A stretch of 37,500 bases of DNA, taken from contig CP070734.1 in NCBI GenBank assembly GCA_020347605.1, positions 3,235,703-3,273,202 on the forward strand, read 5' to 3'. Below are positions 7,088 to 14,842 of this stretch, in pieces. The translations under genes were made by a program, and so were the position numbers. The first letter of the stretch is position 1. Each line of letters begins with the position of its first letter. A model generated the notes under the pieces. It saw only the letters and a list, made by a program, of their open reading frames with translations. It had not been told where the DNA came from and did no database searches. The stretch is from Deltaproteobacteria bacterium (lineage in GTDB: Bacteria; Myxococcota_A; UBA9160; G020347605).

Positions 7088-8245
7088 TCAGTCGGGGATC
7101 AGCCGAGCGAGGACGCGCGCGAGCTCCGCGGCCACGAGTTCGTGGCCTTCCGGATTGAGGTGGCCGTCGTCCATGAAGAGGCGTCGCTCGTCCGACCGGA
7201 AGGTCTCCCGTAGATCGATCGTCTCGATCCCCAGCGCGCGGAAGTCCGGCGCGAGCGCCGCCTGCGGCATCGCGAAGTCGAGCGGCTGCGGCGCCGACGC
7301 CCGGCGCAGGTGAGCGCCCAGGAAGCCGTTGACCTGGGCCTCGTCGGGGATCAGGACGACGACCGGGATCGATTCGCCGCGCGCGAGGTCCCGGATGCGG
7401 CGGATCTGGGCGATGCCGTTCTCGAGCCGCGCGCGCTGCGCGGGACTGTCGACCGCGTGGTTCGCGATCGTCCGAAGGCTGCGCGCGAGGTAGACGTCGG
7501 AGAGCCGCGCGCTGTCGCGGGGCTCCGACTCGCCCGCCCGGTAGCCCAGCTCGCGGGGCTCGAAGGCGGGGCGGCTCCGGTTGACGACGAGGCGCGCCAG
7601 GTGCGAGTGCGTGTACAGCACGACCTTCAGCTTCGTGCGCCATCGGCGGCCCGGACGCGCCGCCTCGGGCCGGACCCGACGCCCGTAGAAGGCCGTCGGA
7701 AGCTCGTCGACGCGGGCGCGTTGGTCGAGGGTGTCGTTCCCGACGAAGAAGCCGATGACCACGATGTCCGGCTGGAACGCCCGGCCATGGTGCTCGAAGT
7801 ACTGCGCGTACTGGAACGGGCCGAATCCGCCCACGGCGGCATTCACGACCTCGGCACCCGGACCGAAGCGCTCGACGAGTCGACGCTCGAGCCGATGGGC
7901 GTAGGCGTCCTCGCGGTGCACGTTGGCGCCGACGGTGACGGAGTCGCCCAGCACCAGGATTCGGAACACCCCCTCGGGCTTCTCGAGGCTCGTCTCGTCG
8001 TCGCGGTGGCCGTGGCGATTCGTGTTGGCGGGCATCCCGCGCGGGTAGCGGCCGCGGCTGTTCGGACGGGGCAGGAAGCCCGTGTGGGCGTTCGCCTCGA
8101 AGTACATGTTCACCTCGCTCGCGTACGCGACGGGCCGCAGCAGCGCGAGGCCCAGCTCGAGCGCGAGCAGCGTCGCGAGCACGGCGGCCGCCGGTACGAC
8201 GACGTAGAAGAGCCGGGGGAATCGCTCCGCGCCAGTTCGGGACAA
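7088..8245 (-). CDS. Membrane-anchored SGNH/GDSL hydrolase
   Basis: 385 residues from a TTG at 8245, the only plausible start codon between the upstream TAG and the membrane segment. One N-terminal transmembrane helix (about 10-35) is followed by an extracytoplasmic domain. The SGNH blocks are all visible: Ser in VLGDSVTVG, Gly in NAAVGGFGP, Asn in FVGNDT, and the Asp/His pair in DDGHLNPEGH near the C-terminus. Such anchored SGNH proteins act as esterases or O-acetyl-transfer partners on cell-envelope polysaccharides; the substrate is not readable. No good Shine-Dalgarno precedes the TTG, so the exact start is uncertain. It follows the small ORF by 40 bases on the same strand. Confidence 0.82.
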   Translation of the reverse strand: MSRTGAERFPRLFYVVVPAAAVLATLLALELGLALLRPVAYASEVNMYFEANAHTGFLPRPNSRGRYPRGMPANTNRHGHRDDETSLEKPEGVFRILVLGDSVTVGANVHREDAYAHRLERRLVERFGPGAEVVNAAVGGFGPFQYAQYFEHHGRAFQPDIVVIGFFVGNDTLDQRARVDELPTAFYGRRVRPEAARPGRRWRTKLKVVLYTHSHLARLVVNRSRPAFEPRELGYRAGESEPRDSARLSDVYLARSLRTIANHAVDSPAQRARLENGIAQIRRIRDLARGESIPVVVLIPDEAQVNGFLGAHLRRASAPQPLDFAMPQAALAPDFRALGIETIDLRETFRSDERRLFMDDGHLNPEGHELVAAELARVLARLIPD

Positions 8246-8285
8246 CGTCTCGGGTCCGGGTCCGCGAGCGCCGGGCCGACCGCGC

Positions 8286-8498
8286 CTAGCCTCTGAAGAA
8301 GGCGTTCCGCTGGCTGCCGTCAGGACCGCGGACGTGGCCGGCGCACAGGCTGTCGCCGCGGGGGCCCGGCGCGGCGGGCCCGGCGATGAAGGTCGGCGCC
8401 ACCATGCAGCGCGGGGCGCCGATCTCGGCCCGCAGCGGGTCGTGGGACTTCGCGGCCCCTTCCAGCGCGTTCGTCCCAAGCGTCACGCAACCGGTCAT
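8286..8498 (-). CDS. Small Cys-containing protein, unknown
   Basis: 70 residues beginning MTGCVTLGTN and ending NAFFRG. An excellent Shine-Dalgarno (AAGGAGG) sits 6 bases before the ATG, and a -10-like TATCGT lies about 40 bases upstream. These two signals are the main support. The protein has three cysteines (positions 4, 31 and 52), several Gly/Pro-rich stretches and no obvious membrane helix. A cysteine so close to the N-terminus does not form a normal lipobox. It is upstream of, and co-directional with, the SGNH gene and could be its leader gene. I recognise no family. GC-rich DNA produces spurious ORFs, so homologues would be needed to be sure. Confidence 0.45.
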   Translation of the reverse strand: MTGCVTLGTNALEGAAKSHDPLRAEIGAPRCMVAPTFIAGPAAPGPRGDSLCAGHVRGPDGSQRNAFFRG

Positions 8499-8773
8499 GT
8501 ACGCCCTCCTTCAGCGCGGGGCGGCGAGCTCGGAGCCCAACGATACCACCACCCGCCCCCGGGGCCGCCCGCATCTTCGTCCCGCTCCGCCGGAGCCCAG
8601 GCACGGCCGGAATGGCTCCCGTCTTCGGGGTGGTTCGCGCGTTGGCGTGAACCTGCATCCCGGCGCCTCCTCTGGAGTCTCCGGTCCGGGTCGACCCCGT
8701 GATTGCAGAGGGCCGCGGATGAACGACCGGCCGGGTGATCCGACCCCGCCGGCCCGTCCATCGAGAGCTCCGC
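8499..8773. other. Intergenic region between YchF and the small ORF
   Basis: 275 bases. It holds the Shine-Dalgarno and -10-like element of the small minus-strand ORF at its left end. Short ORFs crossing it in several frames lack ribosome sites and do not look like protein families. Nothing else was seen. Confidence 0.4.
8540..8545 (-). promoter_or_regulatory. -10-like TATCGT for the small ORF
   Basis: The minus strand reads GGTATCGTTGGG. It predicts a leader of about 35 bases that includes the AAGGAGG before the ATG at 8498. No -35 was recognised. Confidence 0.3.
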
Positions 8774-9811
8774 TCAGACGTTGAACCGGAAGTGGATCAC
8801 GTCGCCGTCCATGACGACGTAGTCCTTGCCCTCGACGCGGAGCCGGCCGGCCTCGCGGCACTTCGCCTCGCTGCCCAGCTCGACGAGATCCTCGTAGGCG
8901 ATCACCTCGGCGCGGATGAAGCCGCGTTCGAGATCCGAGTGGATCTTGCCCGCCGCGCGCGGCGCGGGCGTGCCGCGCGGGATCGGCCAGGCGCGGCACT
9001 CGTCGGGCCCGACGGTCAGCATCGACACCAGGTCGATCAGCGCGTAGGCGGCCCGGATGAAGCGGTCCCGGGCGGGCTCTTCGAGGCCCAGCGAAGCCAC
9101 GAACTCCGGCTGCTCGTCTTCGGGCAGCTGGGCGATGTCCATTTCCACCGGGGCCGAGAGAAGGATGAGTCCCAGACCCCGCGCTTCGGCCGCGTTCGCG
9201 ACGTCCGCGGGCGGCGGGTGCGCGACGGCCGCCTCGGGCACGTTCAGCACCAGGAGCATCGGCTTCTGCGTGAGGAACGCGTAGCCGCCGATCATCTTGC
9301 GCTCTTCCGCGCCGAGCTCGATCGAGCGGATCGGCGTCTCCGCCTCGAGGCCCGCCTGGATCCGGGTCAAGAGCTCGAGCTCGCGCGGATTGCTGCGATC
9401 CTTGGCGAGCCGCGCGATCCGCTGTTCCACGATCTCGAGGTCCGCGAGCAGGGTCTCCGCTTCGAGGTCGACCAGCTCGCGACGCGGATCGGCCGGCGTG
9501 CCCGCCGCGTCGGGAAAGGCGCGCAGCACCTGGCACAGCGCGTCCACCTCGCGCATCTCGTTCAGCGACGCGCGATCGAGACCCTCCGCGCGGCCTCCCC
9601 CGAGATCCTTGAAGACGATCTCGGCGTACGTGGTCTTCTTCGGCTGGTACATCGCCGCCAGCGCGTCGACGCGCGGGTCGGGAACCTTCACGGCCGCGAC
9701 ATTCGCCTTGTCGCCGCGCGAAGCGAAGCCCGTCTCGACGGAACGGCCGGTGAGCGCGCCGAAGACGGTGCTCTTGCCGCTGCCGGGAAAGCCGACGAGT
9801 CCGATCTTCAT
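8774..9811 (-). CDS. ychF: YchF/OLA1-type P-loop NTPase, divergent
   Basis: 345 residues, slightly shorter than canonical YchF (about 363). The P-loop is GFPGSGKS (7-14). The Walker B/G3 region reads [27 protein letters not shown]. This keeps the YchF-specific REVDA stretch but has a shortened DLGGG loop. The NKxD position is NVPE, as in ATP-preferring YchF proteins. The C-terminal TGS-like (DUF933) domain is intact, with [18 protein letters not shown] and the ending [10 protein letters not shown]. YchF/OLA1 binds ribosomes and hydrolyses ATP, with roles in stress and translation. The divergent switch region suggests a second paralogue rather than the universal copy (inference). It starts 22 bases after the EVE gene, in one transcription unit. 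Confidence 0.88.
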   Translation of the reverse strand: MKIGLVGFPGSGKSTVFGALTGRSVETGFASRGDKANVAAVKVPDPRVDALAAMYQPKKTTYAEIVFKDLGGGRAEGLDRASLNEMREVDALCQVLRAFPDAAGTPADPRRELVDLEAETLLADLEIVEQRIARLAKDRSNPRELELLTRIQAGLEAETPIRSIELGAEERKMIGGYAFLTQKPMLLVLNVPEAAVAHPPPADVANAAEARGLGLILLSAPVEMDIAQLPEDEQPEFVASLGLEEPARDRFIRAAYALIDLVSMLTVGPDECRAWPIPRGTPAPRAAGKIHSDLERGFIRAEVIAYEDLVELGSEAKCREAGRLRVEGKDYVVMDGDVIHFRFNV

Positions 9812-9833
9812 GGACGTCCCCGCGGTCGAACGC

Positions 9834-10259
9834 TCATCGACGTCGCCGCCCGCGCCCCAGCTGCAGGATGCGGTCGAAGGCGGCGCGCTCGAGCTGCATG
9901 ACCGACAGGCGCGACTGCTTGACGAGCGGGATCGCGCGGAGCTGCCGATCGGACTTGATGCGGGCCAGCGAGACCGGCTCCGCGAGAGCGCGCACCGGCT
10001 CGAGATCGACGACCACCCAGCGCTCGTCGTCGGTCGTGGGATCGGGGTAGGCCTCGCGGCGGACGCGCGCCACGCCGACGACCTCCTTGCCTTCGTTCGA
10101 GTGGTAGTAGAGCACCGGGTCACCCTTCTGCATGGCCTGCAGGTTGTTGCGCGCGAGCGCGTTGCGGACCCCGTCCCAGTAGGTCCCACCGTCCTTCACG
10201 AAGTCGTCCCACGAGTACTTGAAGGGCTCGGATTTGACCAGCCAGTAGCGGCGCGGCAT
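9834..10259 (-). CDS. EVE-domain protein
   Basis: 141 residues, essentially a single EVE domain: the start [16 protein letters not shown], then [30 protein letters not shown], and [13 protein letters not shown]. The WDGVRN and YHS residues form the pocket in family members such as THYN1. EVE domains belong to the PUA-like group and bind modified bases in DNA or RNA. The ATG at 10259 gives the family's normal start; a GTG 24 bases upstream is possible. It is followed by the YchF-like gene on the same strand and is divergent from the metallo-hydrolase. The pairing with a ribosome-associated NTPase hints at RNA rather than DNA as target (inference). Confidence 0.9.
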   Translation of the reverse strand: MPRRYWLVKSEPFKYSWDDFVKDGGTYWDGVRNALARNNLQAMQKGDPVLYYHSNEGKEVVGVARVRREAYPDPTTDDERWVVVDLEPVRALAEPVSLARIKSDRQLRAIPLVKQSRLSVMQLERAAFDRILQLGRGRRRR

Positions 10260-10326
10260 GGGATCGGAGCATGCGCCCCGCACGCCGGTGTTTCAATCCC
10301 CGCCACCGCCGCGGGTCGGATTCGAC

Positions 10327-10332
10327 TAGTCT
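10327..10332 (+). promoter_or_regulatory. -10-like TAGTCT for the metallo-hydrolase
   Basis: It is part of the palindrome GACTAGTC (10324-10331), so the opposite strand also has a TAGTCG towards the EVE gene. It predicts a leader of about 25 bases before the GTG at 10365, which has AGGAG. No -35 was recognised. Confidence 0.35.
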
Positions 10333-10364
10333 CCGGTTTCGGAACCCGCGACCGCAGGAGCCAC

Positions 10365-11279
10365 GTGAACGCCGCCTCCGCAGCCCACCTCTCGGAGCGC
10401 AGCATCGGCCGCACGACCGTGCTGTTCGGTGAACGCGGCGGGCGCTATCCCCACGGCAACTCACTGCTCGTCCGGGGCCGCGAGGAGACGCTGGTGATCG
10501 ACCCCTCGCTCGGGCTGCTGCCGCGGCGCGACCGCCTGCCGCACGTCGACCGGGTCCTGAACAGCCACTGCCACGAGGACCACATCGCCGGAAACCACCT
10601 GTTTCCGGAGGCACCCTGGCACGTCCACGAGCTCGACCGGCCGGGCTTCTCTTCGCTCGACGAGATGATGGCGATCTACGGGTTTCCCGATCCGATCGAC
10701 GGCATCCTGCGCAAGGGCGTCGTCGAACAGTTCCACTACACGGCGCGCCCCGACGCGCGCGCCTTCCGCGACGGTGACCGCTTCGAGCTCGGCGGCGGCT
10801 CGCGCGTGCACGTGATCCACACGCCCGGGCACACGCGCGGGCACTGCGCGTTCCGGATCGAGCCCGAAGACATCCTGTACCTGGGGGACATCGACCTCTC
10901 GAGCTTCGGTCCCTACTACGGGGACGCGTGGTCGTCGCTCGATGCGTTCGAACGCACGCTCGGGCGCGTGAAGCAGGAGGTCGCGCGCCACTACGCGACC
11001 TTCCACCACGTCGGCGTGCTCGACGACCGCGCGGAGTTCCTGGCGCGGCTCGAGCGCTTCGCCGGCGTGATCGCGGAGCGCGAGCGGAGGCTCCTCGCCT
11101 TCCTCTCCGAACCGCGCAGCCTCGACGAGATCGCGGCACACCGCTTCGTGTACCGCCCGCAGGACGACGTCTTCTTCGCCGATCCCGTCGAGCGCCGCAG
11201 CATGGGCCAGCACCTGGAGCGCCTGCTTGCGGACGGGCGCGTGCGCGAGGACGCGCCGGGCCGCTTCCGCGCCGTCTGA
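10365..11279 (+). CDS. Metallo-beta-lactamase-fold hydrolase
   Basis: 304 residues from a GTG preceded by AGGAG (10356-10360). Metal ligands are in order: HCHEDH at 68-73 (HxHxDH), His156 in TPGHTRGH, Asp175 in YLGDID, and His214/215 in TFHH near the end of the core. This is the full binuclear zinc or iron site of glyoxalase II-like hydrolases. The C-terminal 80 residues ([17 protein letters not shown], then [14 protein letters not shown]) look like a winged helix, as in LACTB2-type and related MBL proteins. The substrate is unknown; thioesters and phosphodiesters are both possible. It is cytoplasmic, with no signal peptide, and ends 28 bases from the convergent crotonase. Confidence 0.88.
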   Translation: MNAASAAHLSERSIGRTTVLFGERGGRYPHGNSLLVRGREETLVIDPSLGLLPRRDRLPHVDRVLNSHCHEDHIAGNHLFPEAPWHVHELDRPGFSSLDEMMAIYGFPDPIDGILRKGVVEQFHYTARPDARAFRDGDRFELGGGSRVHVIHTPGHTRGHCAFRIEPEDILYLGDIDLSSFGPYYGDAWSSLDAFERTLGRVKQEVARHYATFHHVGVLDDRAEFLARLERFAGVIAERERRLLAFLSEPRSLDEIAAHRFVYRPQDDVFFADPVERRSMGQHLERLLADGRVREDAPGRFRAV

Positions 11280-11307
11280 TCGCGCCGCGCGAGGCGCGGC
11301 GGACCCG

Positions 11308-12081
11308 CTACTCGAAACTCCCGTGCCGGCCCTCGCCCGCGGCGAAGCGGCGCGCGCCCGCGGGCCCCTCGCCGGCGCGGAGCGAGACGCGGCCGTGCTC
11401 GAACTCGTTCGCGATCGCCGGCTCGAGCGGGAGGGCAAACTGCTCGTAGCTGGAGAGCCGATCGTGACGCATGCAGAGCGGCGGGAACTGACCGATGTCG
11501 CGCGCCAGCGCCTCGGCGGCGGCCCGCGCCGCGCCCTTCGCGACGACGCGGTTGGCGAGCCCCATCGCAAACGCCTCTTGCGCGCCGACGCCCCGGCCCG
11601 TGAGGATCATGTCGAGGGCGCGCGAGTGCCCGATGAGCCGCGGCAGGCGGACCGTTCCGCCGTCGACCAGCGGCACGCCGAAGCGACGGCAGAAGACGCC
11701 GAACACCGCGGTCTCGTCCGCGACGCGCAGATCGCACCAGAGCGCCAGCTCGAGGCCACCGGCGACCGCGTGGCCCTCGACCGCCGCGATCACGGGCTTC
11801 GAGAGCAGCATCCGGGTCACGCCGAGCGGGCCGTCACCCTCGGCCGCCACGCGGTTCGCGCGCTTGCCCCCGTCCTCCGCAATCGCCTTCAGGTCGGCGC
11901 CCGCGCAGAAGGTGCCGCCCTCGCCGAACAGCACCGCGACGCCGGCCTCCGCGTCGGCCTCGAACGCGCGGAACGCGCCGGCGAGCGCCTCGGCCGTGGG
12001 TCGATCGACGGCGTTGCGCACCTCCGGTCGCGACAGGATCACGGTGGTGACGGGGCCGTTCTTCTCGGTGCGCACGGACAT
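11308..12081 (-). CDS. Enoyl-CoA hydratase/isomerase family protein
   Basis: 257 residues, standard crotonase length. The oxyanion segments are GEGGTFCAGADL (53-64) and EGHAVAGGLELALWCDL (102-118). One catalytic glutamate is kept (Glu111 in GGLELAL, equivalent to Glu144 of the rat hydratase). The second position is Cys131, and Asp140 in VPLVDGGTVRLP aligns with the Asp of PaaG-like isomerases. The RRFGVPLVDGGTVRLPRLIG stretch is typical of many bacterial crotonases annotated as hydratases of unknown substrate. AGGAGA lies 7 bases before the ATG and a TATCTT -10-like hexamer about 25 bases before it. The gene is divergent from the LLM flavoprotein. Confidence 0.9.
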   Translation of the reverse strand: MSVRTEKNGPVTTVILSRPEVRNAVDRPTAEALAGAFRAFEADAEAGVAVLFGEGGTFCAGADLKAIAEDGGKRANRVAAEGDGPLGVTRMLLSKPVIAAVEGHAVAGGLELALWCDLRVADETAVFGVFCRRFGVPLVDGGTVRLPRLIGHSRALDMILTGRGVGAQEAFAMGLANRVVAKGAARAAAEALARDIGQFPPLCMRHDRLSSYEQFALPLEPAIANEFEHGRVSLRAGEGPAGARRFAAGEGRHGSFE

Positions 12082-12106
12082 GACGCGATCTCCTCTGGGG
12101 GCGGCG

Positions 12107-12112
12107 AAGATA
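12107..12112 (-). promoter_or_regulatory. -10-like TATCTT for the crotonase at 12081
   Basis: The minus strand reads GCTATCTTCGCCGCC. The leader would be about 19 bases and includes the AGGAGA. It shares the 88-base divergent spacer with the LLM promoter. No -35 was recognised. Confidence 0.4.
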
Positions 12113-12136
12113 GCGCCGCGTCGCGAACCCCACTGC

Positions 12137-12142
12137 TAGACT
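12137..12142 (+). promoter_or_regulatory. Extended -10-like TGCTAGACT for the LLM gene
   Basis: The sequence TGCTAGACTGGCC fits an extended -10 (TGnTAnnnT). The leader would be about 20 bases and includes the GGGAGG before the ATG at 12170. No -35 was recognised. Confidence 0.42.
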
Positions 12143-12169
12143 GGCCCGCACGCCACCCGGGAGGTCGAC

Positions 12170-13081
12170 ATGGATCGGGACGCTCTGCCGGCCCTCAGCC
12201 TGGCCGCGGTGCCGCGACGGCGCCGCGCCACGCTGGACCTCGCGCGCGAGATCGAAGCCCGGGGCTTCGCGGGCATCTACTGCGCGAGCTTCGGCGACGC
12301 TCTGGCGCTGTGCGAGGCCATTGCGCTGGTGACGCAGCGGATCCCCTTCGGGACCAGCATCGTGCCGATCTACACGCGCCACGTGGCCGACTTCGCGCAG
12401 ATGGCCTCGTTCATCCACGAGGTATCGGGCGGGCGCTTCCGCTTCGGGATCGGCGTGAGCCACGCACCGATGCTGCGGCGCTTCGGCATCGAGCCGGGCA
12501 AGCCGCTGGCGGACATGCGGACGTTCGTGTCCGAGCTGCGCGCCGTCCCGCGCGCCGGGGAGCTGCCCCCGATCGTGCTCGCGACGTTGCGAAAGAAGAT
12601 GATCGCCCTGGCCGGCGAGATCGGCGACGGCATCGTCTTCGCCAACGGCGCCCGGTCCCACATGCCGGAGTCCATCGCCGCACTGCCCCCGGCCACGCGC
12701 AAAGACGCCGACTTCTTCATCGGAAACATGATCCCGACCTGCATCTCGGACGACGTCGAGGCCGCTGCGGCCGTGAACCGCAGGACGCTGACCGGCTACG
12801 CGATGATGCCGAACTACCGCAACTACTGGCGGGAAGCCGGCTACGTCGAGGAGATGGACGCGGTGGAGAAGGCGCTCGCGGCCGGTGAGCGGGACAGGAT
12901 CCCCACACTCCTCTCGGAGCGCTGGCTCGCCGACACCACCCTGTTCGGTAGCGCAGCCCGCGTGCGCGAGGGGGTGGAGGCCTGGCGCGATGCCGGCGTG
13001 CGGACGCCGATCCTGGTGCCCTCGTCGGCCGTCGGGAATCAGATGACCGCCTTCCAGGAGCTCTTCGCGGCCTTCGCGTGA
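12170..13081 (+). CDS. LLM-class (luciferase-like) flavin-dependent oxidoreductase
   Basis: 303 residues of TIM-barrel type. Family features are ARGFAGIYCASFGDALALCEAIALVTQRI near the N-terminus, TSIVPIYTRHVADFAQMASFIHEVSGGRFRFGIGVSH in the middle, and the C-terminal GSAARVREGVEAWRDAGV. The GTSIVPIYTRHP-like block and the GIGVSHAP loop are typical of bacterial LLM proteins that use FMN or F420. The cofactor and substrate cannot be assigned. Together with the Ddn-like protein at 2479 it raises the question whether this organism makes F420, but no F420 biosynthesis gene is in the window. A good Shine-Dalgarno (GGGAGG) precedes the ATG. Confidence 0.88.
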   Translation: MDRDALPALSLAAVPRRRRATLDLAREIEARGFAGIYCASFGDALALCEAIALVTQRIPFGTSIVPIYTRHVADFAQMASFIHEVSGGRFRFGIGVSHAPMLRRFGIEPGKPLADMRTFVSELRAVPRAGELPPIVLATLRKKMIALAGEIGDGIVFANGARSHMPESIAALPPATRKDADFFIGNMIPTCISDDVEAAAAVNRRTLTGYAMMPNYRNYWREAGYVEEMDAVEKALAAGERDRIPTLLSERWLADTTLFGSAARVREGVEAWRDAGVRTPILVPSSAVGNQMTAFQELFAAFA

Positions 13082-13179
13082 GGGCGGCGCAACGCCCCCA
13101 AGGGGATCCAAAGGGGCGAGCGCGCCACCCGTCGCGACCGAGCGCCGCGGGCGCTCGCGATCGGGAGAATCCGGACGTC

Positions 13180-13208
13180 TTGACAGCCGGAGTGAATCCC
13201 GGACTAAT
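13180..13208 (+). promoter_or_regulatory. TTGACA promoter upstream of the first DUF1329 gene
   Basis: A TTGACA -35 at 13180-13185 and ACTAAT at 13203-13208 with a 17-base spacer, about 130 bases before the ATG at 13341. A similar TTGACA-N17 element precedes the second DUF1329 gene. Confidence 0.5.
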
Positions 13209-13340
13209 GGAGCGGCGTCTCACCCCGGGGAGGGCGCGCCCGCCGGCTCGACGCCGGCCGTCGGGCACCCGCAGAGGCCGAGCGAGAAGGTTTCGCGCGG
13301 TTGGCCAGATCGCGCGGGCAATGCGGCAAGGAGTGTCTAC

Positions 13341-14654
13341 ATGCTTTCGGCTCGCAGGAATCGATTCGTCTGGGTCGCGATCCTGGCTGTCGCCGGACCC
13401 GCCCTGGCGCAGGAAGACGCCGCGGTCACGGGCCCCGCGTTCCAGGAAGGGGACGTCATCACCTACGACCGCCTGGAGGCGCTGCGTCCCTACCTGCCCG
13501 AGGAGTTCTGGGCGAACCGCGACTTCTTCTTCTACGAGGGCATGAAGCTCGAGATCGGCCCCGCCCACCGCGACTACACCGAGGCCGCGGCGTACACCGC
13601 GGCCACCGAGCGCTTCCGGGGACAGGCCCGGATCGGTCCCGACAACAGCCTCGAGAACTACACCGCCGGCCAGCCCTTTCCCATGCACGAGATCGACTGC
13701 GCCGGCGACCCCCAGGCGGGTGCGAAGATCATCTGGAACTTCGACTACCAGTGGGAGGGCGACGGCGCGGAGAGCCACTTCTACTACTCGTACTGGGACC
13801 GGGGCGAGCGCCTGCCGCTGCACTACGAGGGAACGGCCAAGGCCGTCCAGCTCTCCCACCGCGTCGAGCGCTCGTACCTCGACGAGCACGGCGGCGACAT
13901 GTTCCGCAACGAGACCCGCAAGGCTGCGTTCGGCGTCGAGGTGACGGCGCCGTTCGACGCGCGCGGCATCTCCCTCATGAGCTACCGCTACAAGGACTCG
14001 GACAAGCCGCAGGCGGAGTCGAAGAACGACGACACCTGGGTCTACGTGCCGACCCTGCGCCGCGTGCGGCGCATCTCGACCGCCCAGCGCACCGACGCCA
14101 TCTCGGGCACCGACTTCACCTTCGACGACCTGCGCAGCTTCGCGGGCATCGTGCCGCAGTACGAGTGGGAGTGCCTCGGAGAGATGGACCTGATCGCTCC
14201 GATGAACACGGTGGTGCGGGGCTTCCCGTACACCCGGGAGCACAACTTCGGCCCCTACGGGCTCTCGTTCGCGGACGATCGCTGGGAGCTGCGCCACGCG
14301 GTGAAGATCCGCTTCACGCCCAAGAACCCGGACCACCCCTACCACCACAAGGACATCTACCTCGACAAGCAGACGCTGACCCCGCTCTACTCGTTCGCAT
14401 ACGACCAGAAGCAGGAGCTCTGGAAGATCATCTGGCACAACAAGCGCTGGAGCGAGGAGGACGCCGACTGGTACGACGGCTGGAAGGAGGTGCCCGAGCC
14501 GCGCGATCTGCGCGTCGTGTCGGACATCATCGCCAACGTGCAGACCGGCACGGGCAACCGGATCGAGTTCTGGGACAGCCACGGCACTCCGCTGAAGAGC
14601 CGGGGCCGGGTGCGGCGCTACATCGACGTCGGCCGCCTGACGCGCGGTCGCTAG
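13341..14654 (+). CDS. DUF1329 periplasmic protein, copy 1
   Basis: 437 residues. The signal peptide is RRNRFVWVAILAVAGPALA with cleavage before QEDAAV. The DUF1329 body follows: GDVITYDRLEALRPYLPEEF, WANRDFFFYEGMKLEIG, the central SKNDDTWVYVPTLRRVRRIS, and DAISGTDFTFDDLRSF. In this family the fold is related to LolA/LolB-type lipid-binding half-barrels, and genes often lie near RND or outer-membrane lipid exporters. The molecular role is not established. AAGGAG lies 7 bases before the ATG. The protein is about 80 percent identical, by eye, to copy 2 directly downstream. The longest unchanged blocks are around the DDTWVYVPTLRRVRR motif and the C-terminal RRYIDVGRLTRGR. A likely tandem duplication. 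Confidence 0.93.
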   Translation: MLSARRNRFVWVAILAVAGPALAQEDAAVTGPAFQEGDVITYDRLEALRPYLPEEFWANRDFFFYEGMKLEIGPAHRDYTEAAAYTAATERFRGQARIGPDNSLENYTAGQPFPMHEIDCAGDPQAGAKIIWNFDYQWEGDGAESHFYYSYWDRGERLPLHYEGTAKAVQLSHRVERSYLDEHGGDMFRNETRKAAFGVEVTAPFDARGISLMSYRYKDSDKPQAESKNDDTWVYVPTLRRVRRISTAQRTDAISGTDFTFDDLRSFAGIVPQYEWECLGEMDLIAPMNTVVRGFPYTREHNFGPYGLSFADDRWELRHAVKIRFTPKNPDHPYHHKDIYLDKQTLTPLYSFAYDQKQELWKIIWHNKRWSEEDADWYDGWKEVPEPRDLRVVSDIIANVQTGTGNRIEFWDSHGTPLKSRGRVRRYIDVGRLTRGR

Positions 14655-14725
14655 CGGGTGCGCGCTCGGGCGCGGGCGCGCCCGCGGCGTCGCGCAGTCA
14701 CCCCGGGGGAGTGCCGTCTGCGCTA

Positions 14726-14754
14726 TTGACAGTGGGTTGAAACGTAGTTTAAAC
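14726..14754 (+). promoter_or_regulatory. TTGACA promoter upstream of the second DUF1329 gene
   Basis: TTGACA at 14726-14731 and TTAAAC at 14749-14754 with a 17-base spacer, about 90 bases before the ATG at 14843. The sequence around it is unusually AT-rich for this window. It means copy 2 can be transcribed independently of copy 1. Confidence 0.55.
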
Positions 14755-14842
14755 CCGAAGCGTCTCATCTCCGGAGAATCGCATCCGGGCGCCCCTCGCG
14801 CGGGCGGACAGACGCCACAGGCTCGGAGACAAGGAGTCCCAA

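Noticed and set aside
13139-13158. Hairpin CGAGCGC-CGCGG-GCGCTCG after the LLM gene
   Set aside because: A 7-bp GC stem without a T-tract is common by chance in this composition and could not be separated from noise.
14671-14700. GC palindrome between the DUF1329 genes as a terminator
   Set aside because: No loop and no T-run; simple GC-rich repetition explains it.
12717-14768. A 683-codon minus-strand open frame opposite the first DUF1329 gene, and a similar 440-codon frame opposite the second
   Set aside because: These mirror the codon periodicity of the real plus-strand genes. Their protein is low-complexity, rich in Val/Leu/Arg/Asp, without domains or ribosome sites, and the plus strand has signal peptides and a known family.
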